From Stutzerimonas stutzeri SDM-LAC (GTDB lineage: Bacteria > Pseudomonadota > Gammaproteobacteria > Pseudomonadales > Pseudomonadaceae), in assembly GCF_000235745.1 (NCBI RefSeq), contig NZ_AGSX01000172.1, positions 1 through 33,694 of the forward strand: a DNA stretch of 33,694 nucleotides. The letters are read 5' to 3'. A program made the translations under genes and the position numbers. Under the pieces are notes generated by a model. It was given only the letters and a program-made list of their open reading frames with translations, ran no database searches and was not told where the DNA came from. The number at the start of each line of letters is the position of its first letter. The first letter of the stretch is position 1. This document shows positions 8,182 through 16,936 of the stretch, piece by piece.

Positions 8182-8820
8182 TCAATCGTCGGATGTCTTG
8201 TGCTTGTATTCGCAGAGGTCCTCGATACGGCAGCTGCCGCATTGCGGCTTGCGCGCCTTGCACACGTAGCGCCCATGCAGGATCAACCAGTGATGGGCGT
8301 CGAGGAGGTAATCCTTCGGCACGAACTTGACCAGCTTGCGCTCGACCTCAAGCACGTTCTTGCCGGGCGCGATGTTGGTGCGGTTGGCGACACGGAAAAT
8401 GTGGGTGTCGACTGCCATGGTGAATTGGCGAAACGCCGTGTTCAGCACCACGTTAGCCGTTTTGCGGCCAACGCCCGGCAACGCTTCGAGGGCCTCACGG
8501 TTATCAGGCACCTGGCTGTCGTGTTGTTCGATCAGGATGCGGCAGGTCTCAAGAACGTTCTTGGCTTTGCTTGGGTAAAGCCCGATGGTCTTGATGTAGC
8601 TGCACAGGCCGTCATAGCCGAGCGCGTAGATGGCTTCGGGGGTATTGGCGACCGGGTAGAGCTTGGCCGTTGCCTTGTTGACGCCGACGTCCGTGGCCTG
8701 CGCCGAGAGGATCACGGCTATCAACAGCTCGAACGGGGTGCTGTAGGCCAGCTCGGTCTTCGGCTCCGGGTTGTCCTCATGAAATCGGCGGAAGATCTCC
8801 AGGCGTTTGGCCGCGTTCAT
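8182..8820 (-). CDS. nth: Endonuclease III (DNA glycosylase/AP lyase)
   Basis: Base-excision repair enzyme that removes oxidised pyrimidines and cuts the abasic site. The 212-aa protein matches the E. coli enzyme in key positions: catalytic Lys120 in the helix-hairpin-helix LPGVGRKTANVV, Asp138 in VDTHIFRV, and the four [4Fe-4S] cysteines Cys187, Cys194, Cys197 and Cys203 near the C-terminus. It lies 20 bp downstream of rnfE in the same direction and is the last gene of the rnf operon, an arrangement common in gamma-proteobacteria. Why a repair gene travels with Rnf is not known; a shared Fe-S / oxidative-stress link is only a suggestion. Confidence 0.97.
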   Translation of the reverse strand: MNAAKRLEIFRRFHEDNPEPKTELAYSTPFELLIAVILSAQATDVGVNKATAKLYPVANTPEAIYALGYDGLCSYIKTIGLYPSKAKNVLETCRILIEQHDSQVPDNREALEALPGVGRKTANVVLNTAFRQFTMAVDTHIFRVANRTNIAPGKNVLEVERKLVKFVPKDYLLDAHHWLILHGRYVCKARKPQCGSCRIEDLCEYKHKTSDD

Positions 8821-8840
8821 TTAGCGCGCTCCATCCAGCA

Positions 8841-9554
8841 TCATTCGATCACTCCGGTGACACGAACGCGACGGCTCTGCACTGGCGTCTCTGCCTGCGT
8901 CGCCTTGGCGCGCTCAGCGAGGTGCTCGTCGATACGATTCTTCAGGGCGATCAGCAGGCCGAGCACGATAAAGGCGCCTGGTGGCAGGATGGCCAACAGG
9001 AAACCCTTGTAGTCGCTGAATAGCGTCAGCTGCCAGTCGCTGGCAATCGGGCCGAACAGCAGATGCATGTTGGCGAACACCGCGCCGGTGCCAAGCAGCT
9101 CGCGCACGCCGCCCAGCACCACGAGCACCAGCGCAAACCCGATCCCCATGAGCAAACCGTCGAAGCCCGCAATCAGCGGGTTGTGCTTGGCGGCGAAGCC
9201 GTCAGCACGGCCGAGGATGACGCAGTTGGTGGTGATCAGCGGGATGAAGATACCGAGTATCTGATACAGCTCGTAGGTATAGGCTTGCATCAGCAGTTCG
9301 ATACAGGTCGTCAGCGCCGCGATGATCATCACGAATGCGGGCAGGCGCACCGCGGTATTGACGACGCCGCGCACCAGCGACACGCCAATGTTCGAGCAGA
9401 TCAGCACCAGGGCAGTGGCGAGGCCGAGCCCGAGCGCATTGACCGCCGAATTGCTCACGCCGAGTAGCGGACACAGGCCGAGCAGCTGTACCAGTGCCGG
9501 ATTGTTTTTCCACAGACCATTGATGCTGAGTTCGCGGTAGCTTGGATTGCTCAT
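8841..9554 (-). CDS. rnfE: Rnf electron transport complex, subunit E
   Basis: Integral membrane subunit of the Rnf (Rsx) complex, which moves electrons between ferredoxin and NAD(H) coupled to ion transport. The 237-aa protein has about six hydrophobic helices. It has the two half-site cysteine motifs shared with Rnf[11 protein letters not shown] (about residue 28) and [10 protein letters not shown] (about residue 110); in solved Rnf and related NQR structures these cysteines hold a [2Fe-2S] cluster between subunits A and E. The C-terminus carries a polar tail of some 30 residues after the last helix. The gene overlaps rnfG by 4 bp (ATGA) and precedes nth. Confidence 0.95.
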   Translation of the reverse strand: MSNPSYRELSINGLWKNNPALVQLLGLCPLLGVSNSAVNALGLGLATALVLICSNIGVSLVRGVVNTAVRLPAFVMIIAALTTCIELLMQAYTYELYQILGIFIPLITTNCVILGRADGFAAKHNPLIAGFDGLLMGIGFALVLVVLGGVRELLGTGAVFANMHLLFGPIASDWQLTLFSDYKGFLLAILPPGAFIVLGLLIALKNRIDEHLAERAKATQAETPVQSRRVRVTGVIE

Positions 9555-10321
9555 TGGGTTCGGCCTTCCTGCTCGGCTTGCGGATCGTTGGTCTGAACTG
9601 TATCGCGAGTCGGCGCGGCGCCAGCCCGTGAGTGGGTAGTGACCTCGTCCGGCTCGACCTCATCTTGCAGCGCAGCTTCGGCTGCTATTGGCGCTCTATC
9701 GGCAGCAAGCAGTTCCTGCTTATGGGCTGCAAAGTATTGCAGAGCCCGATGCACGGCGCCCACTACGGCACGCGGCGTAATGGTGGCTCCGGCAAACTGG
9801 TCGAACTCGCCGCGATCCTTTTTTACGGCCCAGCCGGAGGCCTCCGGATCGCTCAGTGAGCGGTTTTCGAAGCCAAGTATCCAGCGGCTCTTGGCCAGTT
9901 CGATCTTGTCGCCCAAACCGGGCGTTTCACGGTGCGCGACCACGCGAACGCCGGCGACTCGTCCGTCTGCCTGCACGCCTACCAGCAGCTGGATCGCCCC
10001 GCTGTACCCGTCGGGTGCAATGGCTTGCAAGATCACCGCGCTTGGCTGGCCGTTCTTCATCGCGACATAGGCCGGCATGGGCTGGCGAGTGCCGAGCAGC
10101 GGATCCTGTACCAGAACGCTGCTGTCGAGCAGCTGATTGTCATAGCTGTCTTTAGGGAGAATCTCGTTGAGCGCCCGTAGTTGTGCGGCACGCTCCGAGG
10201 CTTGAATCCGCTCTGCCGTGAACTGCTGGAGCAGGGTCACGCCGCCAACGGTGAAAATCGCAAACAGGCCGAGCACCAGGCTGTTCTTGAGCATCGAGCG
10301 ACTGAGTTCAGGGATGATCAT
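9551..10321 (-). CDS. rnfG: Rnf electron transport complex, subunit G
   Basis: Membrane-anchored, mainly periplasmic flavoprotein subunit of the Rnf complex. The 256-aa product has one N-terminal transmembrane helix (about residues 13-33) and an FMN-binding domain with the covalent-flavin motif [12 protein letters not shown], where Thr180 is the predicted phosphoester-linked residue. After the domain ends near residue 205 there is an extra, acidic and Ala/Thr-rich tail of about 50 residues ([13 protein letters not shown] region) that looks disordered. It starts one base after rnfD (TGA-C-ATG) and overlaps rnfE by 4 bp, consistent with tight coupling. Confidence 0.95.
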   Translation of the reverse strand: MIIPELSRSMLKNSLVLGLFAIFTVGGVTLLQQFTAERIQASERAAQLRALNEILPKDSYDNQLLDSSVLVQDPLLGTRQPMPAYVAMKNGQPSAVILQAIAPDGYSGAIQLLVGVQADGRVAGVRVVAHRETPGLGDKIELAKSRWILGFENRSLSDPEASGWAVKKDRGEFDQFAGATITPRAVVGAVHRALQYFAAHKQELLAADRAPIAAEAALQDEVEPDEVTTHSRAGAAPTRDTVQTNDPQAEQEGRTQ

Positions 10322-10322
10322 G

Positions 10323-11351
10323 TCATTCGCCCAGCTTGAAGCCGCGCTCGGCCTTGCGATGGCCGTAGGTGCGCGGACGGGTGTAATAGTCGATGGTGGG
10401 GGCTGACAGGTTCATCAGCAGCACGGCGAACGCCACGGCATCCGGATAACCGCCCCAGGCGCGAATGACATAGACGAGAATGCCGACACCAGCGCCGAAA
10501 ATGAGCCGGCCCTGGTTGCTGGTGGCGCTGCTCACCGGGTCCGTGACGATGAAGAAGGCACCAAGCATGGTGGCGCCGCTGAGCAGGTGGAACAGCGGTG
10601 AACCATGGCTATCGGAGCCTGAACCGTTCCAGAACAGCAAGCTCATGACGGCAAGCGCGGCGAGCATACCAACCGGCGCATGCCAGCTGAAAAGGCGCTT
10701 GTGCAGGAGGAACAGCCCACCCGCGAGAAACGCAAGGTTGACGACCTCCGAACCGATCCCGCCGAAGTGACCAAAAGCCGGGTTGGCCCACAGCTCGTCC
10801 ACGGTCAGGCTCTTGTTGACCTTGAGGACATCGAGCGCGGTTGCCTGTGTCCAGCCATCGGGTAGCGAGGCGATACCAAGGATGTGCTGCAGTCCAGCAC
10901 TCAAGCCGACCGTGTGGGGCACGGGCCAGGTGGTCATTTCCACCGGAAAGGATACGAGCACCACCACGTAGCCAATCATGGCGGGATTGAAGGGATTCTG
11001 ACCCAGTCCACCATAGAGCTGCTTGCCGAGCAAAATGGCGCTGCCCGTGGCGATCAAGGTCAGCCACCAGGGCGAGTAGGGCGGCATTGCCAGTGCCAGC
11101 AGGACCGCCGTGACCAATGCACTGCCGTCGCGCAGGAAAAACTGCACCGGACGTTGCCGTAGCTTGAGGATCAGTGCTTCACAACCAAGCGCCACAGTGC
11201 TGGCCCAGATCAGGTTGATCAGCGTCCCAGCGCCATACAGCCACGTCAGGACGATTGCGCCGGGCAAGGTTGCCGCCAGCACCAGCAACATGACTCGTTG
11301 GGTGCGGTTGTTTCCCTTGGTGTGTGGTGAGGTGATGCGGGGCAGGGCCAT
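10323..11351 (-). CDS. rnfD: Rnf electron transport complex, subunit D
   Basis: Integral membrane flavoprotein of the NqrB/RnfD family, thought to form part of the ion-translocation path. The 342-aa product has multiple hydrophobic helices and the covalent FMN motif [18 protein letters not shown], with Thr261 the predicted FMN attachment site. The [18 protein letters not shown] stretch (about residues 111-128) is also typical. The gene begins 90 bp after the rnfC stop codon, the only wide gap in an otherwise overlapping operon, and that gap contains a hairpin. Confidence 0.96.
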   Translation of the reverse strand: MALPRITSPHTKGNNRTQRVMLLVLAATLPGAIVLTWLYGAGTLINLIWASTVALGCEALILKLRQRPVQFFLRDGSALVTAVLLALAMPPYSPWWLTLIATGSAILLGKQLYGGLGQNPFNPAMIGYVVVLVSFPVEMTTWPVPHTVGLSAGLQHILGIASLPDGWTQATALDVLKVNKSLTVDELWANPAFGHFGGIGSEVVNLAFLAGGLFLLHKRLFSWHAPVGMLAALAVMSLLFWNGSGSDSHGSPLFHLLSGATMLGAFFIVTDPVSSATSNQGRLIFGAGVGILVYVIRAWGGYPDAVAFAVLLMNLSAPTIDYYTRPRTYGHRKAERGFKLGE

Positions 11352-11410
11352 TGGCTCTCCGGTGGATACTTGGAGGGGCGGGCGATCACCTTTCGATCAC
11401 CACACTTCCT

Positions 11411-11435
11411 GTAGCAGCGCCGACGACGCTGCTAC
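11411..11435 (-). other. Hairpin in the rnfC-rnfD intercistronic gap
   Basis: A perfect 9-bp inverted repeat (GTAGCAGCG / CGCTGCTAC) with a 7-base loop lies six bases after the rnfC stop, in the 90-bp gap before rnfD. There is no T-run on the leftward strand, so complete termination is unlikely. It could lower read-through, set an mRNA processing site, or be a dispersed intergenic repeat. Confidence 0.55.
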
Positions 11436-11441
11436 TGACGA

Positions 11442-13910
11442 TTAGGTATGTTCCTGAAGCTTGCGCTCGGCATCGCTCAAGCGTGCCTGGGCGCGTTCGA
11501 TGGCTGCTGGGTCTCCGTTGTCGTCGCGCTCGAGCTTGCGCAGATCGGCGCGTGCAAACGCAACTTCCGTCTTGAGTGTCCGGGTTTGCTCATCGATGGG
11601 CTGCTTGTCGGCGCGGACCTGGTCTGGCGCCGGCTTGCCGGATCCAGCCTCAGTGTCATGAAGCGCCTGCTCGGCACTGACCAGCGCATCGCGCAGCTTG
11701 CTCAGCTGCGGCTCGTCGGCACCGGCCTTTTCGGCTTTCTTGAGTTCTGCGCGTTTCATCGCTAACTCGATCTTGGCCTTCTTGAGCGCCTCTCCGTCAG
11801 GTGTCTTGGCTGCAGGCTTGGTTTCTTTTGGCGGCTCGAGCGCGGTTTCAGCCTCGGCCAATTGTGACCGCAAACGGCTCAACTCGGCCTCCTGCGCAGC
11901 GTCTCTGGTTTCGAGCTTCTCCAGCTTGCGAACCTGAGCACGCCGCATCGCGGCTTCGATCTTGGCTTTCTTTGCCGCGTCGTCGTTGGCGGGTTTGGCT
12001 GGCGTCGCAGGGGAAGTGTCCTGCAGCGTAGCCAGTGTTTTCTCCGCTTCGGTCAGCTGGGCCTGAAGGCGGCTCAGCTCGGCGTCCTGGTCGGCATCGC
12101 GAGCGTCGAGCTTCTCCAGCTTGCGAATCTGAGCGCGCAACATCGCGGCTTCGATCTTGGCTTTTTTGGCAGCCTCATCGCTGACCGGCGGTGCTGCGGG
12201 GGAAGCAACAGCAGGGCCAGCGGCTTCGTCGAGCGCTTTCTGCGCGTTGGAGGCCGCGGTGCGCAATTCGGCAACTTGAGCTTCCAGTTCGGGCGTCGCA
12301 TGGATGGCCAGCTGCTTTTCAGCTTTTTTCAGCGCGACCTGCGCCATGCTGGCTTCGATCTTGAGCTTCTTCTGCTGTTCGGATAGGCCCGCCTTTTGTG
12401 CCTGGACACGCGCGACGGGGTCATCCTGGTTCGGTATGGAGCTGGCCTCGGCCTGTGCCGCCTTGGCCTTTGCCGCGCGCTCGGCGCGGGCCTTGCGGTC
12501 GGCCTCTTTCTGCTCTTCGGCGCGGCGCAAGCGCTCCTGGCGCAGCTCGAAGCGCTGCTTGGAGTGTTCGGCTTTCTGTTGCTTCTGTTCCAGTTCGCGG
12601 ATTTCGCCCTTGGCGGCGCGGTAGTACTGCACCAGCGGAATACTCGACGGGCAGACGTAGGCACAGGCGCCGCACTCGATGCAGTCGAACAGGTTGTAGG
12701 CCTTGAGCTGTTCGTGCTCCTGGCCCAGGGCGAAGAAGTGCAGCTGTTGCGGTAACAGACTGGCCGGGCAGGCCTCTGCACACTCGCCGCAGCGAATGCA
12801 TGGCAGTGCTGGCGGTGGCGGTGGCAGCTCCGCAAGCGTGCTGGCAAGCAGGCAGTTGGTGGTTTTGATCAGCGGCACGTCCATCGACGGCAGGGTAAAG
12901 CCCATCATCGGCCCGCCCATGATCAATCGATTGAGCCGGGCATGGTCGAGACCTGCGAAGGCCAGCAGGTCACCTATCGGCGTGCCGATCAACGCCTCGA
13001 CGTTCATCGGACGTTCCAGCGCTTCGCCGGTAAGCGTCGTGACACGGGAGATAAGCGGTTTGCCCAGCAGTACGGCTTCATGGATGGCGACGCAGGTGCC
13101 CACGTTCTGGCACAGCATTCCAATGTCTGCCGGTAGGCCACCGCTGGGGACCTCTTCACCGGTCAGAATCTGTATCAGCTGCTTCTCGCCGCCTGACGGG
13201 TATTTGGTGGGAAACACCCGGATCTGAAAATCGCGCTCGCCGACGGCTGCACGAACCGCGTCAATAGCCTCGGGCTTGTTGTCTTCGATGCCGATCAGGA
13301 CCTGGTCCGGCTGGATCAGGTGAGCAAGTATTTCGATCCCGGCGACAAGCTCATGGGCTTTCTCGCGCATCAACCTATCGTCGGCGGTGATGTAGGGCTC
13401 GCATTCGGTGCCGTTGATGATCAATGCACGAATTTTCCGGGTGGGCGGTGCGTTCAGCTTGACGGCTGTGGGGAAGCCGGCGCCGCCGAGCCCGCTGATG
13501 CCTGCCTGGCGGATCTGTTCCAGCAACTGGTCCGGCGGTATGGCACGGTAGTCCGGTTGCGGCTGCAGTTCGATCCATTCGTCCAGGCCATCGCTGTCAA
13601 TGACGATGGCAGCGTTGAGCATCCCAGACACGTGAGGGTAGGGCTGGGGACCGATGAAGCTGATGGTTCCGGACGTCGGTGCATGGACCGGCGCACTGAC
13701 AAAGCCAGCAGCCTCGGCGATCTTCTGGCCCTTGAGGACACGCTCACCCAGCGTGACGCAGGGGTCGGCGGGCGCACCGATATGTTGCGCCAGTGGAACA
13801 ACCAGGCGAGCCGGGAGCGGCGGCGACTGGATCGGCGTGCGGTTGGACAGGTCCTTGCACTCTGGCGGATGGATTCCGCCGTGGATATCCCAGACGTTCA
13901 GTGAGGTCAT
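11442..13910 (-). CDS. rnfC: Rnf electron transport complex, subunit C, with long repeat tail
   Basis: Peripheral subunit that carries the NADH/FMN site and two [4Fe-4S] clusters of the Rnf complex. At 822 aa it is much longer than the roughly 440-500 residues of the conserved core. The core shows a barrel-like N-terminus ([18 protein letters not shown]), a nucleotide-binding glycine-rich loop near [15 protein letters not shown], and two ferredoxin motifs with cysteines at 371, 374, 377, 381 and 410, 413, 416, 420. After about residue 435 the protein is highly charged (Lys/Glu/Ala/Arg-rich) and predicted coiled coil, with repeats from about residue 512 to the end. The start at 13910 overlaps the rnfB stop (ATGA); the 19 codons upstream are not family-like. 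Long variable tails are known for RnfC in some gamma-proteobacteria; the role is not established. Confidence 0.95.
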   Translation of the reverse strand: MTSLNVWDIHGGIHPPECKDLSNRTPIQSPPLPARLVVPLAQHIGAPADPCVTLGERVLKGQKIAEAAGFVSAPVHAPTSGTISFIGPQPYPHVSGMLNAAIVIDSDGLDEWIELQPQPDYRAIPPDQLLEQIRQAGISGLGGAGFPTAVKLNAPPTRKIRALIINGTECEPYITADDRLMREKAHELVAGIEILAHLIQPDQVLIGIEDNKPEAIDAVRAAVGERDFQIRVFPTKYPSGGEKQLIQILTGEEVPSGGLPADIGMLCQNVGTCVAIHEAVLLGKPLISRVTTLTGEALERPMNVEALIGTPIGDLLAFAGLDHARLNRLIMGGPMMGFTLPSMDVPLIKTTNCLLASTLAELPPPPPALPCIRCGECAEACPASLLPQQLHFFALGQEHEQLKAYNLFDCIECGACAYVCPSSIPLVQYYRAAKGEIRELEQKQQKAEHSKQRFELRQERLRRAEEQKEADRKARAERAAKAKAAQAEASSIPNQDDPVARVQAQKAGLSEQQKKLKIEASMAQVALKKAEKQLAIHATPELEAQVAELRTAASNAQKALDEAAGPAVASPAAPPVSDEAAKKAKIEAAMLRAQIRKLEKLDARDADQDAELSRLQAQLTEAEKTLATLQDTSPATPAKPANDDAAKKAKIEAAMRRAQVRKLEKLETRDAAQEAELSRLRSQLAEAETALEPPKETKPAAKTPDGEALKKAKIELAMKRAELKKAEKAGADEPQLSKLRDALVSAEQALHDTEAGSGKPAPDQVRADKQPIDEQTRTLKTEVAFARADLRKLERDDNGDPAAIERAQARLSDAERKLQEHT
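11445..12377 (-). repeat. Tandem protein-coding repeats in the rnfC 3' end
   Basis: Five head-to-tail units begin near 12377, 12173, 11978, 11789 and 11582, with spacings of 204, 195, 189 and 207 bp (63-69 codons). Each unit has a helix start like [20 protein letters not shown], a linker, then a second helix like AELSRLxxQLxEAEKxL, and a Pro/Ala-rich spacer. The second and third units are also close at DNA level: a 22-base string recurs at 12106-12127 and 11911-11932, exactly 195 bp apart. The codon-sized period, kept in frame, suggests growth by in-frame duplication. Confidence 0.88.
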
Positions 13911-14482
13911 GCGGCCTGCTCCCGGTCGCTGGCAATCAGTTGGCCTGGCATCAGCGGTTGGTCCCACTTCCAGCTCTGCAGATTGCTGCCGAGTTCGATC
14001 ATGTCTATACAGTCAACCGGGCAGGGTTCGACGCAAAGATCGCAGCCGGTGCACTCGGAAACGATGACGGTGTGCATCTGCTTGGCGGCGCCGACGATGG
14101 CGTCCACCGGGCAAGCCTGGATGCACTTGGTGCAGCCGATGCATTCGGCTTCGCGGATATAGGCAACGCGCGGAGGCACTGCGCCTTCCACAGCGTCCAG
14201 CGGCTCAGGCTCGACATCGAGCAGGTCGGCCAATGCCTGGATGGTCGACTCGCCACCTGGTGGGCATTTGTTGATCTTGTCGCCGCCAGCGATGGCTTCG
14301 GCGTAGGGCTTGCAACCGGGATAGCCGCACTGGCCGCATTGGGTCTGCGGCAGTAATGCGTTGATCTGTTCGGCGATCGGGTCGCCTTCGACGCGAAAGC
14401 GCACCGCGGCGAAGCCGAGAATGGCGCCGCAAACCAGGCACAGCGCGAGGAGCGCAAGCACAGCGATCATCACCACGCTCAT
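13907..14482 (-). CDS. rnfB: Rnf electron transport complex, subunit B
   Basis: Membrane-anchored ferredoxin subunit that receives or delivers electrons at the cytoplasmic face. The 191-aa protein has an N-terminal transmembrane helix (about residues 5-27), a [4Fe-4S] motif [15 protein letters not shown] with a distal cysteine in NKCPPGG, and two ferredoxin-type motifs, [16 protein letters not shown] and [16 protein letters not shown]. All cluster cysteines are intact. The gene overlaps rnfA upstream and rnfC downstream by 4 bp each. Confidence 0.96.
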   Translation of the reverse strand: MSVVMIAVLALLALCLVCGAILGFAAVRFRVEGDPIAEQINALLPQTQCGQCGYPGCKPYAEAIAGGDKINKCPPGGESTIQALADLLDVEPEPLDAVEGAVPPRVAYIREAECIGCTKCIQACPVDAIVGAAKQMHTVIVSECTGCDLCVEPCPVDCIDMIELGSNLQSWKWDQPLMPGQLIASDREQAA

Positions 14483-15063
14483 AGCTTGATCAACCCACTA
14501 AAGCCCATGAACGCCAGCGACATAAGGCCTGCCGTGACCATACCGATGGCTGCGCCCTGAAAGGACCTGGGTACGTCGGCAATGGCGATGCGCTCACGCA
14601 TGGCCGCAAACAGTACCAACACCAGCGAGAAGCCAAGACCTGCTGCGAAGCCGTTCGCCGTGGCGGTCAGAAAGGTGAACTCGGATTTGTTGGCATTCAG
14701 CAGCGCGACGCCGAGCACGATGCAGTTGGTAGTGATCAACGGCAGGAAGATGCCCAGCACGCGGTACAGCAGGGGGCTCGTCTTGTTCACCACCATCTCG
14801 GTGAACTGCACTACCACGGCGATTACGAGGATAAAACTGATGGTGCGAAGAAATTCCAGATCCAGTGGCTTCAAGACGTACTGCTGAACGATGTAACTGC
14901 ACATCGCTGCCAAGGTCAGAACGAAAGTTGTGGCCAGCGAAAGGCCGATTGCCGTTTCGATTTTCTTCGAAACACCCATGAACGGGCACAAACCGAGAAA
15001 CTGCACCAGGACGAAATTATTGACCAGGATGGCGCTAACCATGATCAGGGCGAGTTCGGTCAT
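14479..15063 (-). CDS. rnfA: Rnf electron transport complex, subunit A
   Basis: Integral membrane subunit and first gene of the operon. The 194-aa protein has six predicted helices and the half-site cysteine motifs [11 protein letters not shown] (Cys26) and [10 protein letters not shown], homologous to those of RnfE. In family members these cysteines ligate a [2Fe-2S] cluster in the middle of the membrane. A second set of rnf genes is known in nitrogen-fixing P. stutzeri strains; the nth linkage here marks this set as the housekeeping (Rsx-like) one, for which a role in reducing SoxR is known in E. coli. That function here is inference. Confidence 0.96.
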   Translation of the reverse strand: MTELALIMVSAILVNNFVLVQFLGLCPFMGVSKKIETAIGLSLATTFVLTLAAMCSYIVQQYVLKPLDLEFLRTISFILVIAVVVQFTEMVVNKTSPLLYRVLGIFLPLITTNCIVLGVALLNANKSEFTFLTATANGFAAGLGFSLVLVLFAAMRERIAIADVPRSFQGAAIGMVTAGLMSLAFMGFSGLIKL

Positions 15064-15110
15064 CGCGGATTCCTGTGACGCTCTGCATGAGCCGAGGCTA
15101 AAAGGCCGCT

Positions 15111-15139
15111 ATTATCGGGAAGCGGCCGCGGCCATACAA
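15111..15139 (-). promoter_or_regulatory. Candidate promoter of the rnf operon
   Basis: On the minus strand TTGTAT (15134-15139) and GATAAT (15111-15116, 5 of 6 to the -10 consensus) are separated by 17 bp. The -10 ends 47 bp before the rnfA start codon. The -35 matches at only its first three bases. Confidence 0.5.
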
Positions 15140-15148
15140 GGCCGCGGC
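15125..15148. promoter_or_regulatory. Palindrome centred on the rnfA -35 element: possible operator
   Basis: GCCGCGGCC (15125-15133) and GGCCGCGGC (15140-15148) form a perfect 9-bp inverted repeat; the six bases between them are exactly the proposed -35 hexamer on the minus strand. The position would suit a dimeric repressor. It could also form an RNA hairpin if transcription came from further upstream. The regulator is unknown. Confidence 0.4.
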
Positions 15149-15291
15149 GTGATGTGCCCTCGGCTCACCCCGCGTTCGGCGACATATATCGAAATGCACC
15201 ACCTGTCCGTTTGAACGTCAGTCAGACATTTGTTGTGGTCTGATCAGGTGAGGCCGCAACCCTCAGGTGGGGCGGTTCGTGGAGGTGCTTA

Positions 15292-15738
15292 ATGAAGATG
15301 CCAATAGCGGTGTTGCTGCTGGGTCTGGGATTTGGGAGCCAGGTATGTGCCGACGCTCGGAGCGGCGTATGGGTCTACCAGCCAGATGGCGGCAGTTATC
15401 GCGTCGAAAGCCGCGCATATCAGTACGACCCGCGCAGCCCGTACCCGCAACACAGGCAGTATCCACAGAATCTGCCGCCCCGTTATCAGGGGCAACTTCC
15501 TCCGCAATATTACGATCGGCACCGCGGGTCAGATCGGCATCGCTGGGACTATGAGCGACGGGGTGAAGGTCGCCAGCTGCAGCGGTGGAAGGATGAACGT
15601 AGATCGAGATTTGATCGTCCTTCGCGCTGGGAACGTGAGCATTCGAGAAATTTTCGCAGGCCACCTCTGGTCCGTGATGGGCGCGATTATCGAATTCATC
15701 ACCGGCGCGATTTCGACGGCCACCATTATCGCCGCTGA
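15292..15738 (+). CDS. Small secreted Arg/Tyr/His-rich protein of unknown function
   Basis: A 148-aa protein that I do not recognise. It starts with a signal peptide (MKMPIAVLLLGLGFGSQVCADA) with likely cleavage near Ala21/Asp22. The rest is low-complexity, strongly basic and rich in Arg, Tyr, His, Pro and Gln, with runs such as YQYDPRSPYPQHRQYPQ and RHRGSDRHRWDYERRGE. There are no cysteines after the signal peptide and no membrane segments. It has a good GGAGG ribosome-binding site six bases before the ATG; a second ATG two codons later is possible. It is divergent from rnfA and convergent with the crotonase gene. A periplasmic or envelope-associated, perhaps polyanion-binding, role is only a guess from composition. 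Signal peptide, good ribosome-binding site and lack of a better overlapping frame make it a real gene. Confidence 0.7.
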   Translation: MKMPIAVLLLGLGFGSQVCADARSGVWVYQPDGGSYRVESRAYQYDPRSPYPQHRQYPQNLPPRYQGQLPPQYYDRHRGSDRHRWDYERRGEGRQLQRWKDERRSRFDRPSRWEREHSRNFRRPPLVRDGRDYRIHHRRDFDGHHYRR

Positions 15739-15772
15739 AACACGCGGACCCTCGTTTCCCAACGTTAACCCC

Positions 15773-15793
15773 GGCGCGCTTTAAAGGCGCGCC
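15773..15793. terminator. Hairpin between convergent genes, possible terminator
   Basis: GGCGCGC (15773-15779) and GCGCGCC (15787-15793) form a GC-only stem around a TTTAAAG loop, in the 112-bp space between the convergent secreted-protein gene and the crotonase gene. There is no clear T-run, so termination strength is uncertain. Confidence 0.4.
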
Positions 15794-15850
15794 GCGTGAT
15801 CACTGCCTGATTGCCTCTGCTGCCGTTGGCTCGCTGCGTATGTTCCTGGC

Positions 15851-16672
15851 TCAGCGATTTCTCCAGCGAGGATCGCGTTTTTCCAGAAACGCATTGACCC
15901 CTTCCAGCGTGTCGTCCGCTTCGAACAGATTGACGAAGGCTTCACGCTCGGCAGCGGCAAGACTCGCCGGGCCGCGACTATGCATCGAGTCGATCAGAGG
16001 TTTGATGGCACGCACAGCAACTGGGCTTTGACGCGCTACGCGAGAAGCCACCAGAAGTGCGTGTCCACGCGCCTCGCCCGGTTCCACTACCTGCTCCACC
16101 AGGCCGATACGCAGAGCAGTGTCCGCAGTGACCCGTTCACCGCAGAGAATCATTCGTTTCGCCCAGCCTTCACCGACCAGCCAGGCCAGTGCCTGCGTAC
16201 CGCCAGCGCAGGGCAGCAGGCCCACCGAGGCTTCCGGTAGCCCCAGCTGAGCCTGTTGCTCGGCGATGCGGATGTCGCATGCCAATGCGCACTCCAGCCC
16301 TCCGCCAAGCGCGAAGCCGTTGATCGCGGCGATGGACACCCCGCGAAACTGGCGAAGGGCCTCGAAGGCTTCGCCGAAGCGCCTCGCCATTTCACTCGCG
16401 CGGGTGCGGTCGCCATCAGCGAAGAGTTTGAGATCGGCGCCAGCGCTGAAGAATTTTTCACCCTGGCCGGTGATCACCAGTGCATAGACTTCATCGTCAT
16501 GGTTCAGATGCTCGACGACTTGCTTGAGGCCAATCAGGGACTCGCGGTCCCAAGTGTTGGCCGGGGGATGGTTGATGGTAATCAGCGCGGTATGGCCATG
16601 CTTTTCCACGGTCAACTTGTGGGTCAGATCGAAAAAACCCGACTTGTAGGGTTCGACTGCAGTGGTGCTCAT
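15851..16672 (-). CDS. Enoyl-CoA hydratase/isomerase family protein, DspI-like
   Basis: Crotonase-fold protein of 273 aa. The oxyanion-hole segments FFSAGADLKLF and NGFALGGGLECALACDIR are present, and both acid/base glutamates of classic enoyl-CoA hydratases are kept (Glu in GGGLECAL and in LPEASVGLLPCAGG), so it should be catalytically competent on acyl-CoA. The sequence and the region (near ung, ygfZ, nadB and algU) resemble P. aeruginosa PA0745, named DspI and linked to synthesis of the biofilm-dispersion signal cis-2-decenoic acid. That link is recalled from the literature and orthology is inferred. Here it has no acyl-CoA dehydrogenase or ligase neighbours. Start: ATG 16672 is preferred over ATG 16684, which lies directly against the GAGG ribosome-binding site; the difference is four residues. 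Confidence 0.85.
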   Translation of the reverse strand: MSTTAVEPYKSGFFDLTHKLTVEKHGHTALITINHPPANTWDRESLIGLKQVVEHLNHDDEVYALVITGQGEKFFSAGADLKLFADGDRTRASEMARRFGEAFEALRQFRGVSIAAINGFALGGGLECALACDIRIAEQQAQLGLPEASVGLLPCAGGTQALAWLVGEGWAKRMILCGERVTADTALRIGLVEQVVEPGEARGHALLVASRVARQSPVAVRAIKPLIDSMHSRGPASLAAAEREAFVNLFEADDTLEGVNAFLEKRDPRWRNR

Positions 16673-16893
16673 GGTGATGGTCATCCTCGTCGGAATCGAA
16701 TGCCTGCGACTCGCTTGGATCAGAGGCCTGATCGCGCCAAGTGTTGCAGGTCAGACGTTGGCAAAGGTGCTTGTTCCAAGTCTAGTTGCATTCGTTTCGA
16801 TCTGGCGAGGTGCGGTGCGAGGGGATGAAGGCGGGCGTAGGAGCGTAAGAGCAATGCCGGACAGCGCAACGTGAGAGGCCTGCGCGAGGGACG

Positions 16894-16920
16894 GAGCGGC
16901 CTGGTCGTCCAGCGCCGCTC
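16894..16920 (-). terminator. Strong hairpin downstream of the binding-protein gene
   Basis: GAGCGGC-CTGG-TCGT-CCAG-C-GCCGCTC forms an 11-bp stem with one bulged base and a 4-base loop, 16 bp beyond the stop codon of the leftward binding-protein gene. The T-run (TTTT, 16921-16924) is on the rightward strand, where no gene precedes it, so for the leftward gene this is a hairpin without a U-tail. Confidence 0.45.
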
Positions 16921-16936
16921 TTTTGCGTCTGACTGG

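Noticed and set aside
15101-15148. Overlapping GC-rich hairpins before rnfA that look like an attenuator or riboswitch, one followed by TTTT on the minus strand.
   Set aside because: A TTGTAT-N17-GATAAT promoter coincides with the same bases, so most of the structure would not be transcribed; the repeats fit a promoter/operator better.
15214-15243. GAACGT ... TCTGA upstream of the secreted-protein gene, resembling an AlgU promoter.
   Set aside because: The spacer is 20 bp, too long for the 16-17 bp required, and the -35 differs at a key base.
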